Assembly: GCA_964505555.1 (NCBI GenBank)
Contig: CAZDIO010000143.1
Location: 1-38,792, forward strand
Direction of reading: 5' to 3'
From: CAZDIO01 sp964505555
GTDB lineage: Bacteria; Bdellovibrionota_C; UBA2361; SZUA-149; CAZDIO01
DNA length: 38,792 bases
The notes under the pieces were generated by a model, which was not told the DNA's origin, ran no database searches, and saw only the letters and a list, made by a program, of their open reading frames with translations. Of the stretch, positions 1-7,616 are shown piece after piece (position 1 is the stretch's first letter; the number at the start of each line of letters is the position of its first letter). The position numbers were made by a program, and so were the translations under genes.

Positions 1-58
1 GGGTTATTTGAAGGGGATTTATCGAGTTTTTTGATCTTATAGCCGTTCTGGCTATGGC

Positions 59-98
59 AAAAAACCTGTCATTGCTTCGCTTCGCTCGCAACGACAGG
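59..98 (-). terminator. Intrinsic terminator, also a palindromic repeat, after the YkgJ-family gene
   Basis: Positions 65-75 and 88-98 are inverted repeats with one mismatch and a loop rich in TTCGC. Read on the minus strand, the hairpin is followed at once by six T residues (59-64), which is the layout of a Rho-independent terminator. It lies 10 nt past the stop of the minus-strand gene ending at 109. The core resembles a short palindrome found scattered between genes in many bacterial genomes, so it may be a dispersed repeat doing double duty as a terminator. Confidence 0.7.
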
Positions 99-108
99 GT
101 TAGTCACT

Positions 109-807
109 TTAAGCATTCTTTAACTCTTCAAGCCAATTCTCTAACGCTTGGAGATGAAGGAGGGCTCGCTCTTCGATCGTTTCAGGAGTTGTAACCTTAT
201 TTTTCTCGCAGAAAAGTTTAAGAGTCTTATCAATATCAAAGGTGGGATTCAGGAGAGAAAGTCGTGTTTTGTTTGCACGGAGTTGATAGAGAACAGGGAA
301 GTTCTCTATGATGAGATCGTGAATAGTCGGGGGATCTTTTTGTAAGAAGTACTCAAGCAATTTCGCATAAAAGTGGAGATATCTGTCTGCAAACAGAAGA
401 TGAGAGTTGACTTCTTGCTGGTGGAGAAAATCTCCAACCGTGCCTGTATCACTGTAAATTCCCTTTGTTTGTGGATCGGGTGGAATTGCTTCAAAGGTCT
501 CTGCTCCCGAAACTGATTTTCTTCGACCTAAAGGATAGAGTCGACAGGCAAGAGGACGATCCTCATAAACGCCGCATTGAGATTCTGTAAGCAGCAGACA
601 ACTGCCATCGGGGTGGTGACGAAGCGACATCGTTTCCACGTTAATATAGTCGGCGATAAACTTAGTAGTGGAGAGTCCTTTATTCTGTGCGAGGCGGCAG
701 ATCTCATAAGGATTTAAAGAGATTTGACGACCAATACAACACCGAGCGCATCGGTTGCATTGATAGGAGAACCGACTCGATCGTGAAAATTCCTTAATAA
801 GAGTCAT
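109..807 (-). CDS. YkgJ-family cysteine cluster protein (putative Fe/Zn-binding)
   Basis: This 232-aa protein has the family's CxxCxxCC cluster at residues 17-24 (C17, C20, C23, C24). A second cysteine group follows, with the sequence DRPLACRLYPLGR, which is the typical RPxxCRxYP block. Members are predicted to bind iron or zinc through these cysteines and are probably cytoplasmic; the biochemical role of most is unknown. There is no signal peptide or membrane segment. The C-terminal 100 residues are a helical extension with no motif I recognise. The gene stands alone on the minus strand with its own terminator downstream. The family call is firm and the function is not. Confidence 0.85.
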   Translation of the reverse strand: MTLIKEFSRSSRFSYQCNRCARCCIGRQISLNPYEICRLAQNKGLSTTKFIADYINVETMSLRHHPDGSCLLLTESQCGVYEDRPLACRLYPLGRRKSVSGAETFEAIPPDPQTKGIYSDTGTVGDFLHQQEVNSHLLFADRYLHFYAKLLEYFLQKDPPTIHDLIIENFPVLYQLRANKTRLSLLNPTFDIDKTLKLFCEKNKVTTPETIEERALLHLQALENWLEELKNA

Positions 808-936
808 TGATTATTTTTGACACACAAATTTAAACAGTTCTCTGCTGCACACTTCTTTGGTGCTCTTCTTTTTAAAGAACTATACATGAGTCACCTGCGG
901 ACGACACAGATTTTCACAAAAGAGCAAGAATGAATG

Positions 937-1003
937 GGAGTGATGCAGATGCTTTTCCTTTAAAAAACGCTTGAAGAGGAAAGGAAAACATCTACATCAC
1001 TCC
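937..1003. repeat. Long imperfect inverted repeat (23-24 bp arms, 20-nt loop)
   Basis: Positions 937-960 and 981-1003 are reverse complements apart from one mismatch and one single-base gap. They would form a stem of about 23 bp around a 20-nt loop. The element sits between two minus-strand genes, 23 nt past the stop of the one ending at 1026. Neither side has a T tract, so it is not a canonical intrinsic terminator. It could be a small non-autonomous palindromic element, an RNA-processing hairpin or a Rho-type terminator. No other copy is evident in this window. Confidence 0.7.
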
Positions 1004-1025
1004 ACGGAAACTGGCATGAGGACAT

Positions 1026-1490
1026 TTAGCCACTGGGAGGGGGGATGTCTGTTTCTGGGAACGCACCGAATGTGAGGAAGCGATAAACAGCTGTTGCTTG
1101 TGTGGTTGCCTGGGAGAGGTGCGCTCCTGCTTGTTCCAATGCCAAACAGAGTTTCTCCCGGGAAGAATTTTGAGGAGCTAATTGAAGCTTCGCTTGTTGC
1201 TCTTTGAGTATTATACTCAAAAGTTTCTTGAGAACTTCAGTTTTACTCCACACTCCGAGCTCTCGCAGCGTAGCTGGGAAAACAAACCGGAGTGATTCCA
1301 ATATCTCAAGCGTCACACGATACTCTTCATCATTGAGCTTTCTTAACCAGAAACATACCTGCCCCAATGCTTTTGAGACCATTCCAACCGCATTCCCATT
1401 GTGTGAAAGAACGCGGTTTGTAATCCCCCTTTTTTGAGGGAACCTAACTGCGACAGAGGAACGTCCAGAATCGGTGGTACCTAGTAGCAT
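1026..1490 (-). CDS. Hypothetical protein, unrecognised
   Basis: I do not recognise this protein, which is 154 aa from the chosen start. An open frame extends 11 codons further up, but the ATG at 1490 is preceded on the minus strand by AAAGGAG with 6-7 nt spacing, so I take that as the start. The first 30 residues are Gly/Ser/Arg-rich and look disordered. The remainder is predominantly helical with a hydrophobic, Leu-rich middle, and the C-terminus ends in a proline-rich tail. No signal peptide or clear membrane helix is visible. The strong ribosome binding site and coherent composition argue that it is expressed. The nearest neighbours give no functional clue. Confidence 0.6.
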   Translation of the reverse strand: MLLGTTDSGRSSVAVRFPQKRGITNRVLSHNGNAVGMVSKALGQVCFWLRKLNDEEYRVTLEILESLRFVFPATLRELGVWSKTEVLKKLLSIILKEQQAKLQLAPQNSSREKLCLALEQAGAHLSQATTQATAVYRFLTFGAFPETDIPPPSG

Positions 1491-1617
1491 CGCGTTCTCC
1501 TTTCTTTTCATAGTAACCTTCAACTACGAACATTTTTCAGCATCTGCACCGCAACTTTTTAATCAACTTTTTGATAAAAAGGTTTCGATGCAGACAATAC
1601 CTGTCTACCCAGATAGA

Positions 1618-1653
1618 GTTTCTTGATGTGTAAAAATCAAGAAACTTTTTTTT
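1618..1653 (+). terminator. Strong orphan intrinsic terminator, possibly the end of a small RNA
   Basis: A perfect 10-bp stem (1618-1627 with 1636-1645) encloses an 8-nt loop and is followed by eight T residues (1646-1653), a textbook Rho-independent terminator on the plus strand. No plus-strand gene ends upstream of it: the nearest gene (start 1490) is transcribed the other way. Two further small hairpins precede it (1562-1575 and 1592-1606). Together they suggest a short structured transcript of roughly 90-130 nt ending at about 1653. I did not find a convincing promoter by eye. Confidence 0.75.
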
Positions 1654-1690
1654 GATGGTGAAATATTAAAAATGTAGGAAGAGAGAATAT

Positions 1691-1840
1691 ATGTCGCGCT
1701 TACGCGCGAAAAAGCGTAAGGGTAAAAAGAGAAGTGAGGGAGGTAAAATTTCTAAGCGATTGAATCATGTCTATGCTCTTAACAATCTTCTTATCAGATG
1801 GCAAGCACTATTTATATTTTTTGAATACGTAAAGAGTTGA
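1691..1840 (+). CDS. Possible small basic peptide (49 aa)
   Basis: An ATG at 1691 opens a 49-codon frame, preceded by AGGAAGAGAG, which could serve as a ribosome binding site. The first 20 residues are dominated by Lys and Arg, and the C-terminal half is hydrophobic and aromatic (the peptide ends FIFFEYVKS). The stretch lies between the orphan terminator and the CDF transporter gene, in a region of about 440 bases that otherwise has no gene on either strand. I recognise no family. It may be a real small cationic peptide or a chance frame in AT-rich spacer. Confidence 0.3.
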   Translation: MSRLRAKKRKGKKRSEGGKISKRLNHVYALNNLLIRWQALFIFFEYVKS

Positions 1841-1930
1841 AAAATACGCTATGCATCTCTGAACTCAAAGCTAATTGTTCAAAGTTGAAATTTGATTTAC
1901 TAATAAACGAAGAAGGCTCGACGAACGTCC

Positions 1931-2848
1931 ATGCATCAACATGCCCATTCCCATCGTCCCCACTCCTACGGTCGAGCGTTTGCTGTGGGTATTACCCTTA
2001 ACCTCTGTTTTGTTTTCCTAGAGGCTTTTTATGGGTTTCTTTCACACTCCTTATCACTTCTTGCCGATGCTGGGCATAATCTCAGCGATGTATTGAGTTT
2101 GTTCTTGGCTTGGGGAGCGATACTCCTTGCGCGCACCCGACCAACGACGCGCCATACCTATGGATTGAGACGCTCTTCGATAATTGCAGCACTTCTTAAT
2201 GCAGTGCTTCTTTTTTGTGCGATTGGCGCAATTGCCTGGGAAGCAGTAGAGCGTCTTGTTGAGCCCGTTCCGGTAGAAGGTGGCGTGATGGTCTGGGTTG
2301 CGGCAATTGGAATTATCATTAACTCACTTACCGCCTTTTTGTTTGCAAAGGGCCGAAAGAGCGATATGAACATTCGCGCTGCATTTCTTCATATGCTTGC
2401 TGATGCGATGGTGTCTGTTGCAGTGGTCTGTGGTGGAGTTATAATTCTAAACACCGGTTGGTACTGGCTTGACTCCACGCTGACCTTAGTTGTGGTTGTC
2501 GTTATTCTCGTTGGAACATGGCACTTGCTCCTGGAATCAATTAGTCTTTTATTTGATGCCGTGCCCCGTGGTATTGATCTTATCGCGGTAAAAAATTATC
2601 TGACCAGTCTTCCTGAAGTAAAAGAAATCCATGATCTCCATGTCTGGGCAATGAGCACCACAGAAACTGCCCTTACGGCACATCTTGTTTGCCCACAGCT
2701 TGAGCAAAATGATCAGCTCCTCCTTCAAATAGAAAAAGAGCTTCACAATCAGTTTGGGATCGGACATGTAACGGTACAAATTGAGCAAGGAGAGAGCAAG
2801 CATTCCTGTAGTCTTGTCAGTGACGATCGTTGTAAAATTACTGAATAA
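1931..2848 (+). CDS. Cation diffusion facilitator (CDF) family metal efflux transporter
   Basis: This 305-aa inner-membrane protein has the CDF architecture. The N-terminus is His-rich (HQHAHSHRPHS), then come about six membrane helices (roughly residues 16-200) and a cytoplasmic domain of about 100 residues. The metal site is visible as HNLSD (H49, D53) in helix 2 and HMLAD (H154, D158) in helix 5, a pattern typical of zinc-transporting members of the CzcD/ZitB type. The C-terminal domain carries the familiar HDLHVWAM block. The expected role is proton-coupled export of Zn2+ or a similar divalent ion. The gene converges on the creD remnant, with only 9 nt between the stops. Substrate specificity is inferred from the motif. 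Confidence 0.92.
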   Translation: MHQHAHSHRPHSYGRAFAVGITLNLCFVFLEAFYGFLSHSLSLLADAGHNLSDVLSLFLAWGAILLARTRPTTRHTYGLRRSSIIAALLNAVLLFCAIGAIAWEAVERLVEPVPVEGGVMVWVAAIGIIINSLTAFLFAKGRKSDMNIRAAFLHMLADAMVSVAVVCGGVIILNTGWYWLDSTLTLVVVVVILVGTWHLLLESISLLFDAVPRGIDLIAVKNYLTSLPEVKEIHDLHVWAMSTTETALTAHLVCPQLEQNDQLLLQIEKELHNQFGIGHVTVQIEQGESKHSCSLVSDDRCKITE

Positions 2849-2857
2849 ACAGGGAAT

Positions 2858-3127
2858 TTAGAGGTATCGCTTTTCACTGTGTGGTTCCCCGTTGTTTGTT
2901 ATCCCGTGTTTTGTATAGGGGACTGAAATAACCGGACCGATCACTACCTGGCGTCCGCCCGCAAGTTGCGCAATCTCCCTTTGCGCTTCTTCTTTGGAGT
3001 TCTTTCGATCAGAGATAAGCCAGTCAATTTGGGTCAGTGGTATCTGTAAAAGGATGATTAAAAACCCTAAAAGAGAGATCCTTAAAAACAAAGAGTGTTT
3101 AAGAACATGGGGTATGCTTTTTGACAT
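2858..3127 (-). pseudogene. creD: Truncated creD-like inner-membrane protein remnant
   Basis: The 89-aa product matches the start of CreD-family inner-membrane proteins. It has a short cytoplasmic head, one membrane helix (about residues 15-35), a charged stretch and the conserved GPVISVPY block near residue 64. Full-length CreD proteins are about 450 aa, and here the frame stops exactly where the next conserved segment should begin. The rest is absent, because the convergent CDF gene starts its 3' end 9 nt away. A good ribosome binding site (GAGGAG, about 8 nt from the ATG) survives. I infer a 3' deletion that left a pseudogene, although a short membrane peptide could still be made. Confidence 0.75.
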
Positions 3128-3326
3128 AATAATTTCTCCTCAAAAGAGTGTTTCTAATGTCTTTAGTATATCAATCAAGTTTGAAAATTATGTGAAGAGA
3201 GGGGGAAATCGACATGAAATATTGGGGTGAAGTGTTGTAAGAGAGCTTCCCTTAGTGATTTAATGGGGTGCATGAACAAAGAGAAAGTATGGTTCGTCAA
3301 AACAAGCTAGAAAGAGAATATCGCTA

Positions 3327-4439
3327 ATGAAAAGATCAAACCTGATAACGAGATATGTCATTGCAGTGATTGTGACCTGTTTGATGTATCCAGTAGTGCT
3401 TGTAGGAGAGGAACCTGTAAGAAAAGATTCCCAGAGGAACCCCAAAGAAGTTGAGGAGCAAACGGAAATGACATCGTGTGAGAAACCTTCTTTAGAAGAA
3501 TTAAAAAAACGTCTTACTTCTGAGCAGTTTGAGGTTACTCAGAATGATGGCACCGAACGCCCGTTTCACAACGCCTATTGGAACAATAAGGAAGAGGGGA
3601 TCTATGTTGATATCGTAACGGGAGAGGCGCTTTTTAGTTCCCTTGATAAGTTTGATTCTGGAACTGGCTGGCCGAGTTTTATGAAGCCTTTAGAGAAAGA
3701 AAATGTAGTGTATCATGAAGATCGCACCCTTCTTCGGAGCCGCACCGAGGTGCGATCAAAGAAGGGAGATTCCCATTTAGGTCATGTGTTTGATGATGGG
3801 CCAGGACCAACCGGGAAGCGATATTGCATGAATTCAGCTTCGCTGCGTTTTATTCCTGCCGCCAAACTTATCGAAGAAGGGTATGGACAGTATGCTTCAC
3901 TCTTTAGTTCCTCCGCGCAGTCTTCGCAGTCACAACCAGCTAAGACGGCTGCAAAAGAAGAGAAAGCAATTCTTGCTGGAGGATGTTTTTGGGGAATGGA
4001 GGAGATCATTAGAAAAATTCCTGGAGTAATTAACACACGAGTTGGTTACACGGGAGGGGATCTTTCAAATCCCAGCTACGCAATTATTAAAACGGGATCG
4101 ACCGGTCATGCTGAGTCGATCGAAGTCGTTTTTGATCCACAGAAACTCTCCTATGCAGAACTTCTTCGCTACTTTTTCAAGCTCCATGATCCTACGACGC
4201 TGAACCAACAGGGAAATGATCGGGGAACGCAGTATCGTTCGGCGATATTTTACCTTACTGAGGAACAGCGACAAACTGCCCAGCAAGTAAAAGATGAAGT
4301 TGAATTATCAAAGAAATGGAGATCTCCCCTGGTAACGGAGATCTCACCAGCAAAACCCTTCTACGAGGCTGAAGACTACCATCAAGATTATCTTCAGAAA
4401 AATCCAAATGGGTATACTTGTCATTATTTGCGAGAGTAA
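3327..4439 (+). CDS. msrBA: Exported bifunctional methionine sulfoxide reductase, MsrB-MsrA fusion
   Basis: This 370-aa protein has a signal-type hydrophobic segment (residues 11-27), so it probably acts in the periplasm. An MsrB domain (about 55-182) contains SGTGWPSF, the HLGHVFDDGPGP block and the catalytic Cys in RYCMNSASLRF (C167). A Gln/Ser-rich linker (195-210) leads to an MsrA domain (about 213-370) with the GCFWGME nucleophile (C220) and a C-terminal cysteine (C365) suited to resolving. The two CxxC zinc motifs of many MsrB proteins are absent. The protein should repair both R and S epimers of methionine sulfoxide in exported proteins. No dedicated electron donor is encoded alongside. 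Confidence 0.93.
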   Translation: MKRSNLITRYVIAVIVTCLMYPVVLVGEEPVRKDSQRNPKEVEEQTEMTSCEKPSLEELKKRLTSEQFEVTQNDGTERPFHNAYWNNKEEGIYVDIVTGEALFSSLDKFDSGTGWPSFMKPLEKENVVYHEDRTLLRSRTEVRSKKGDSHLGHVFDDGPGPTGKRYCMNSASLRFIPAAKLIEEGYGQYASLFSSSAQSSQSQPAKTAAKEEKAILAGGCFWGMEEIIRKIPGVINTRVGYTGGDLSNPSYAIIKTGSTGHAESIEVVFDPQKLSYAELLRYFFKLHDPTTLNQQGNDRGTQYRSAIFYLTEEQRQTAQQVKDEVELSKKWRSPLVTEISPAKPFYEAEDYHQDYLQKNPNGYTCHYLRE

Positions 4440-4450
4440 TGCTTTCCCTT

Positions 4451-4481
4451 AAAACATCAAGAAATATCTTGAAAGGTTTTT
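4451..4481. terminator. Probable bidirectional terminator between convergent genes
   Basis: A TCAAGA/TCTTGA stem with loop AATA (4457-4472) is flanked by AAAAC on the left and GTTTTT on the right. It can therefore work in either direction, for msrBA on the plus strand and for the HEAT-repeat gene on the minus strand. The stem is short and AT-rich, so the call is moderate. Confidence 0.5.
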
Positions 4482-6486
4482 ACAAACTATTGATTAATAC
4501 TTCCCGCACCACAGGGTGAGTTTCCTGTGTCAGTCGTATGCGCAAGGCATCCTTGACTTCGACAGCGTTTACTTCGCTAAGCTTTTTTGCGGCAAATGCT
4601 CGAACTAAAAAATCTTTGTCTTCAAGAAGCTTGAGAGAAACTGCAATCGTAAATGGCGTTCCTCTGTGTGCTTCGGAATGAAGAGCTTTGAGAATCGCAA
4701 TGCGCACAATCGGATCACGATGATTCGCCAAGGAAGCAAGGAGCGCTGTAAAATCGTCACTTCTTCGTTCAGAGGCTTTTTTAATTGCATCTAAAAGAAG
4801 TTCTCGTGTTTCGCCAGTCAGCGCAAGAACGAGCATCAGTTCACGATCGGAGATTTGATTATCAGAAGCGGCCAATGAACTTTCGCTTGAAGGGGTGGCG
4901 ATGGGGGTCTGATTTCTGCTCATTGCGGAGCCCCATTGCTTAAACGTTGTATATCCTAAAGTTATGAGGACCAAAAATGCGATGGCATATGAGAAATGGC
5001 CACGTTTGTGTTTTAATTCTTGAAATCCAGACTCCTTCGGAAGAACACGTTCTTCTTTGTAAGGAGATGCGAACGGAGGGATGGTTTCTTTATTTAGTTC
5101 CGCTGGTTTTGTTGTAAGAGAGATGTTCTCCTCAATTTCTTTTAGTGGACGAACCTCCGCATCTGGGGTGATTATGGTATTCGAAACTGGCAAGTTTTTC
5201 TCTATTTCAGGTGCTGGTGTTAAGGAGCAAGTTACTGCTGGAAGTGGAAGCTCCGCAGCTAGGTCAGTAACAATCGCAGCAGCAGCAGAGAGGGCTTCAA
5301 TAGCACTTGAGCTTTCTGGAAGGACAGGAAGACCATGGCATTGAGGAATAACCTCTTCTAACTCTTTTATCTTGTGAGTTTCCGTTTCTTTTGTTTCGGA
5401 GCGTTCTTCCATGTTTGCTTGAGGAGCCTGTGTTGCAAGCTCTTTGTTGGCTTCTGAAGATGCTTCTATTGTTTTCGGAGGAACAGCATTGTCTATGGCG
5501 ATGCGCTCGGATTCGGGCAGATCTGCAAGCAAAACCTTTTCTTTTCGCTCAACAGCAGCCTCCTGGTTGAGGTCGCTTAGTGAGAGAGGCTGAGTTGCAA
5601 CTTTTTGCTGTGGATTTGACCGATAGCAATTAAACAACACTCCTCGTGTAAAAGGAAAAGCCTTAACGACAGCGCCCATCAGACCAGCGCTCTCATCAAC
5701 AAGCGCATATTCAATTTTTTCAAGGCCTCGAACTTTAATCTGCTTACAGACATCGACCCATTGAATTTTTGTCTTCTGATCTCCTCTCCATAATCCGAGT
5801 AATTCGAAGTTCATCTCACCATGTGAGGAGAGACAGTATCCAACCGTAATCTTTTCTACCTGCGCATCGGCTGTAAGGAAGAAAACTGGTGCATGGTGCT
5901 TTGCAAAAAAACGTGAAAATAATCCGGCTCGTTTCGGCTCTTGTGGAATTGCCACGAGTGGAATGTCAAAGTCGAGACATCCAAAATAAAGTAAGGGGCA
6001 CTCAGCTTCGATCAGCGTTGTCATCGCATGTGCAAATTGTTTTTTAAGCGAGGTTTCTATCTGTTCCAGAAAATCGTCAGCGATCGACTCTCCATAAAGG
6101 GTAGAGAGTACTTGCTTTCGTGTTGAGGACTGTTGAAAAGAAAGTGAGGCGATATGGGCAAAGTAGTCTCCATAGAAGAACTGTTGACGACGAAGGATCT
6201 TTGAGCGAAACGTATTTCGTGCATCGCGAGGGGTTTGAATGAGAACTTTTCCCAGCTCAAAACCAATTTTTCGCTTTATGTATTTGGGAGTATTTGTTGA
6301 GGTTTTCTGTGAAGCGCTAAAATTTTCAAATTCTGCCTCAATAAGCGCTTCTAGAGTATGTTTAAAAAGCTTTGTGGCGACTGAAGCTTCTACCTCCTCT
6401 TTTGAGGATCGAGGAGTTTGGGCATTGTTATTGATCGTTGAAGATGTCTTGCTAATTCGCTCTTGAGCTATCGATGATGTATTCAT
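4480..6486 (-). CDS. Membrane protein with an IS256/Mutator transposase-like N-terminal half and C-terminal HEAT repeats
   Basis: This 668-aa protein has three parts. Residues 70-300 read like the first half of an IS256/Mutator transposase. They include VLIQTPRDARNTFRSKILRR (81-100), an STRKQVLSTLYG block (121-132), an LDFD segment (171-174) where the first catalytic Asp belongs, ELLGLWRGD (228-236) and KVRGLEKIEYALVDESAGL (251-269) with an Asp at the second catalytic position. CYRSN (287-291) sits where transposases have a Cys-x-x-His motif. The part carrying the third acidic residue is missing. A 200-residue Glu/Pro/Ala-rich linker follows, then one membrane helix (about 499-516), then HEAT-like repeats (about 545-668, with DPIVR, DFLVR and HPVVR). 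KHKR before the helix suggests the transposase-like part is cytoplasmic. Transposition is very unlikely. The function is unknown; a domesticated DNA-binding or protein-binding scaffold is my inference. Confidence 0.7.
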   Translation of the reverse strand: MNTSSIAQERISKTSSTINNNAQTPRSSKEEVEASVATKLFKHTLEALIEAEFENFSASQKTSTNTPKYIKRKIGFELGKVLIQTPRDARNTFRSKILRRQQFFYGDYFAHIASLSFQQSSTRKQVLSTLYGESIADDFLEQIETSLKKQFAHAMTTLIEAECPLLYFGCLDFDIPLVAIPQEPKRAGLFSRFFAKHHAPVFFLTADAQVEKITVGYCLSSHGEMNFELLGLWRGDQKTKIQWVDVCKQIKVRGLEKIEYALVDESAGLMGAVVKAFPFTRGVLFNCYRSNPQQKVATQPLSLSDLNQEAAVERKEKVLLADLPESERIAIDNAVPPKTIEASSEANKELATQAPQANMEERSETKETETHKIKELEEVIPQCHGLPVLPESSSAIEALSAAAAIVTDLAAELPLPAVTCSLTPAPEIEKNLPVSNTIITPDAEVRPLKEIEENISLTTKPAELNKETIPPFASPYKEERVLPKESGFQELKHKRGHFSYAIAFLVLITLGYTTFKQWGSAMSRNQTPIATPSSESSLAASDNQISDRELMLVLALTGETRELLLDAIKKASERRSDDFTALLASLANHRDPIVRIAILKALHSEAHRGTPFTIAVSLKLLEDKDFLVRAFAAKKLSEVNAVEVKDALRIRLTQETHPVVREVLINSL

Positions 6487-6690
6487 GTAATTAACCGCTT
6501 ACCGATTTTACCTATGTCAGTTTAACCAGTGGAAATAACCCGCAGAATTTAACCTTGCATTTTTAATGCCAACTGCTATCCGTTATTCAGGGAGTACCCG
6601 TTACTAGTTTTTCGTACCCGAAATAACCGCATACTGGAGCGCAAACATCGGGAGAGAGGCTTATTATAAGAAAGATAAGGAGAAGATCGA

Positions 6691-7497
6691 GTGCCTGAAC
6701 TTCCAGAGGTAGAGACCGTTGTACGTGAGCTTCGTGCTCATATCCGCAGAAGAACATTACAAGATATCCGTGTCTACGATTCAAAGCTACGGCAGAGGAC
6801 ATACTCAACCCTCAAAGGGATGAGTATTATTGATGTTGTTCGCGCCGGTAAGCAGGTTGTTTTAGTATTGAGACGCAGAGACACCAAAGAAACCATGTTT
6901 TTTGCGATCCATCTTCGCATGAGTGGACGACTTATCTGGTCTAGTAATAACAATGACAAAAGAAAGCATCTTCGAGCGGCACTTCTTGTTGACAGTGGTA
7001 GGGTGCTGTTTATCGATCCCAGAAGATTTGGAACGATGAAGATATACTCTTCTTTGGAAGAGATAACTCGATTTGGTATCGATCCGCTTAGCAAGGCACA
7101 CACAGAAGAGAAGCTTACTGTTTTGTTACGAGGGAGTAAGCAAAATATTAAACACTTTCTGATGCGCCAGGATAAACTTGTTGGCATTGGAAATATTTAT
7201 GCTTCAGAGATTCTTTTTGGCGCAAGTATTTCTCCAAAGAGGAGGGTCGATACGCTGACAAAGGGAGAGATAAGAAGATTATTCATAGAGATCCAAAAGG
7301 TTTTAAAAAAAGCAATTATTTGTGCAGGGACTACATTTTCTGATTTTCAAAATGTTACCGGAGAAAGTGGGCGATTTCAGAACTTCCTCAAAACATACGA
7401 TCGAGAGGGCTTGTCGTGTAAAAGGTGTAAAACTTCGATTCAAAGAATAGCCCAGCAGGGAAGAAGCACTTTTTACTGCCCGCAATGCCAAAAGTAG
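6691..7497 (+). CDS. mutM: Formamidopyrimidine-DNA glycosylase (Fpg/MutM)
   Basis: The 268-aa protein starts at a GTG with AAGGAG just upstream. It begins with PELPEVET, which gives the catalytic Pro2 and Glu3. K54 (in RAGKQ) and the HLRMSGRL and FIDPRRFG blocks follow. GIGNIYASEILF lies in the helix-two-turn-helix region, and a C-terminal zinc finger uses C243, C246, C263 and C266, with Arg258 in the position that grips the DNA backbone. It excises 8-oxoguanine and ring-opened purines and cleaves the resulting abasic site. The length is normal and all key residues are present. Its end lies 119 nt before the TolC-like gene, so it may share a transcript with the efflux genes. Confidence 0.96.
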   Translation: MPELPEVETVVRELRAHIRRRTLQDIRVYDSKLRQRTYSTLKGMSIIDVVRAGKQVVLVLRRRDTKETMFFAIHLRMSGRLIWSSNNNDKRKHLRAALLVDSGRVLFIDPRRFGTMKIYSSLEEITRFGIDPLSKAHTEEKLTVLLRGSKQNIKHFLMRQDKLVGIGNIYASEILFGASISPKRRVDTLTKGEIRRLFIEIQKVLKKAIICAGTTFSDFQNVTGESGRFQNFLKTYDREGLSCKRCKTSIQRIAQQGRSTFYCPQCQK

Positions 7498-7616
7498 GTG
7501 GGAAGATCGGGAGTAGAGAGGATATAAAACGAGAACTTCGTGCCTTTTCCTCTAGACACAACTTCGTGCTAAATCCTAGAGTAAAGAAATCCTCCAATAG
7601 AGTAGAGAATGGATTA

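Noticed and set aside
4480..6486. Active insertion sequence
   Set aside because: The catalytic core is incomplete, no terminal inverted repeats or target duplication are visible, and the protein is fused to a membrane helix and HEAT repeats.
7485..7616. Upstream extension of the TolC-like gene overlapping mutM
   Set aside because: The extra 44 residues precede a clear signal peptide, which must be N-terminal for export.
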